In this document: piece after piece, positions 6,174 through 6,461 of the stretch
Numbering within the stretch: position 1 is the first letter of the stretch
How the letters are laid out: every line of letters starts with the position of its first letter
Source: an uncultured Acetatifactor sp.
Lineage (GTDB): Bacteria > Bacillota > Clostridia > Lachnospirales > Lachnospiraceae
Assembly: GCA_947631715.1 (NCBI GenBank)
Contig: CANRMK010000135.1
Span: 1 to 6,461, forward strand
Direction: 5' to 3'
Length of the DNA stretch: 6,461 bases
The notes under the pieces: model-generated
The model's database searches: none
What the model was told of the DNA's origin: nothing
Seen by the model: only the letters and a program-made list of their open reading frames with translations
Made by a program: the position numbers and the translations under genes

Positions 6174-6461
6174 TTACCAGTATTTTTCGACGGCGGCAGC
6201 TGCTTCGTCTCCCCTCATGCCGCACTGGATCATCAGCTGCTCTGCCGCCTGCCCCTTTGTTCCATTGAGCGCTTTTATGCCACAGATTATGCCTTCTGCA
6301 ATCCCGACGGTACGGCCTTCTTTCACCCCGGCGGCATGACCCTCCGCACGGCTCTCCTCCCTCTCGGCGCGGCGGTCCGCCTGCTCCGCATAATAGGACA
6401 TATATTCCACCCTCAACCTTGGATTTTTCTTTGCCGTCTCCACTGCTTCCACCAGCCTTTC
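6174..6461 (-). CDS. Rpn-family recombination-promoting nuclease / PD-(D/E)XK transposase, C-terminal part
   Basis: The last 95 residues of a reading frame that continues past the right edge of the window. The GTG codon at 6452 is internal, because ERL precedes it in frame. It starts with a helical stretch (KKNPRLRVEYMSYYAEQ), then a charged AEGHAAGVKEGRTVGIAEG segment. The glycine-spaced 'EG..EG' pattern is typical of the C-terminal tail of Rpn/YhgA-like and PDDEXK 'transposase' proteins. It closes with a helical tail ending VEKYW, also typical. The nuclease domain with the catalytic residues would be N-terminal and lies outside the window, so intactness cannot be judged. These proteins are DNA endonucleases linked to RecA-independent recombination, often present in many variable copies per genome. 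The gene ends about 105 bp before spoVAC, with no clear terminator between. Confidence 0.78.
   Translation of the reverse strand, partial: ERLVEAVETAKKNPRLRVEYMSYYAEQADRRAEREESRAEGHAAGVKEGRTVGIAEGIICGIKALNGTKGQAAEQLMIQCGMRGDEAAAAVEKYW

Overview
The window looks like chromosome from a spore-forming, anaerobic Bacillota of the Lachnospiraceae type. The evidence is an unmistakable SpoVAC, a CapA-type lipoprotein with a Gram-positive-style lipobox, the tail of an Rpn/PD-(D/E)XK 'transposase' of the sort common in gut clostridia, AGGAG-like ribosome binding sites and moderately GC-rich coding DNA with AT-rich gaps. The genus cannot be fixed from sequence reading alone. All five genes lie on the minus strand, so transcription runs from the right end to the left end.

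In order of transcription: (1) 6461-6174, the C-terminal end of an Rpn-family nuclease/transposase that enters from outside the window. (2) 6068-5598, spoVAC, a spore inner-membrane channel subunit for calcium-dipicolinate, behind a sigma-G-like promoter and without spoVAD or spoVAE next to it. (3) 5463-3181, a 760-residue membrane protein with a 7TM-like input region, a PAS-like region, a degenerate GGDEF domain (SGEKF) and an EAL domain that keeps its catalytic residues; it is probably a c-di-GMP phosphodiesterase. It has its own sigma-A-type promoter, a strong Shine-Dalgarno and a TTG start. (4) 2988-1702, a CapA-family lipoprotein. (5) 1580-15, a membrane-tethered trypsin-like serine protease with Ig-like stalk domains. 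Its own promoter has a perfect TTGACA box, and a small terminator follows capA.

The most unusual part is the 156-bp gap between genes 3 and 4 (counted to the longest capA reading frame; 192 bp to the chosen start). It holds a GC-rich 9-bp palindrome and then two direct copies of a 62-bp unit, each containing two hairpins. The copies differ at nine positions. Six of these form three compensatory base-pair swaps, and a seventh turns a G-C pair into a G-U wobble only if the RNA is read from the minus strand, the strand of the genes. This points to a selected RNA structure, and the proximal copy carries the capA Shine-Dalgarno at its edge.

The genes do not form one obvious pathway. Three of them (phosphodiesterase, CapA lipoprotein, tethered protease) concern the envelope or signalling, and spoVAC belongs to sporulation. 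Internal promoters suggest at least three separate transcription units. No tRNA, rRNA, CRISPR array or intact mobile element is visible, and no gap without a gene exceeds 300 bases.
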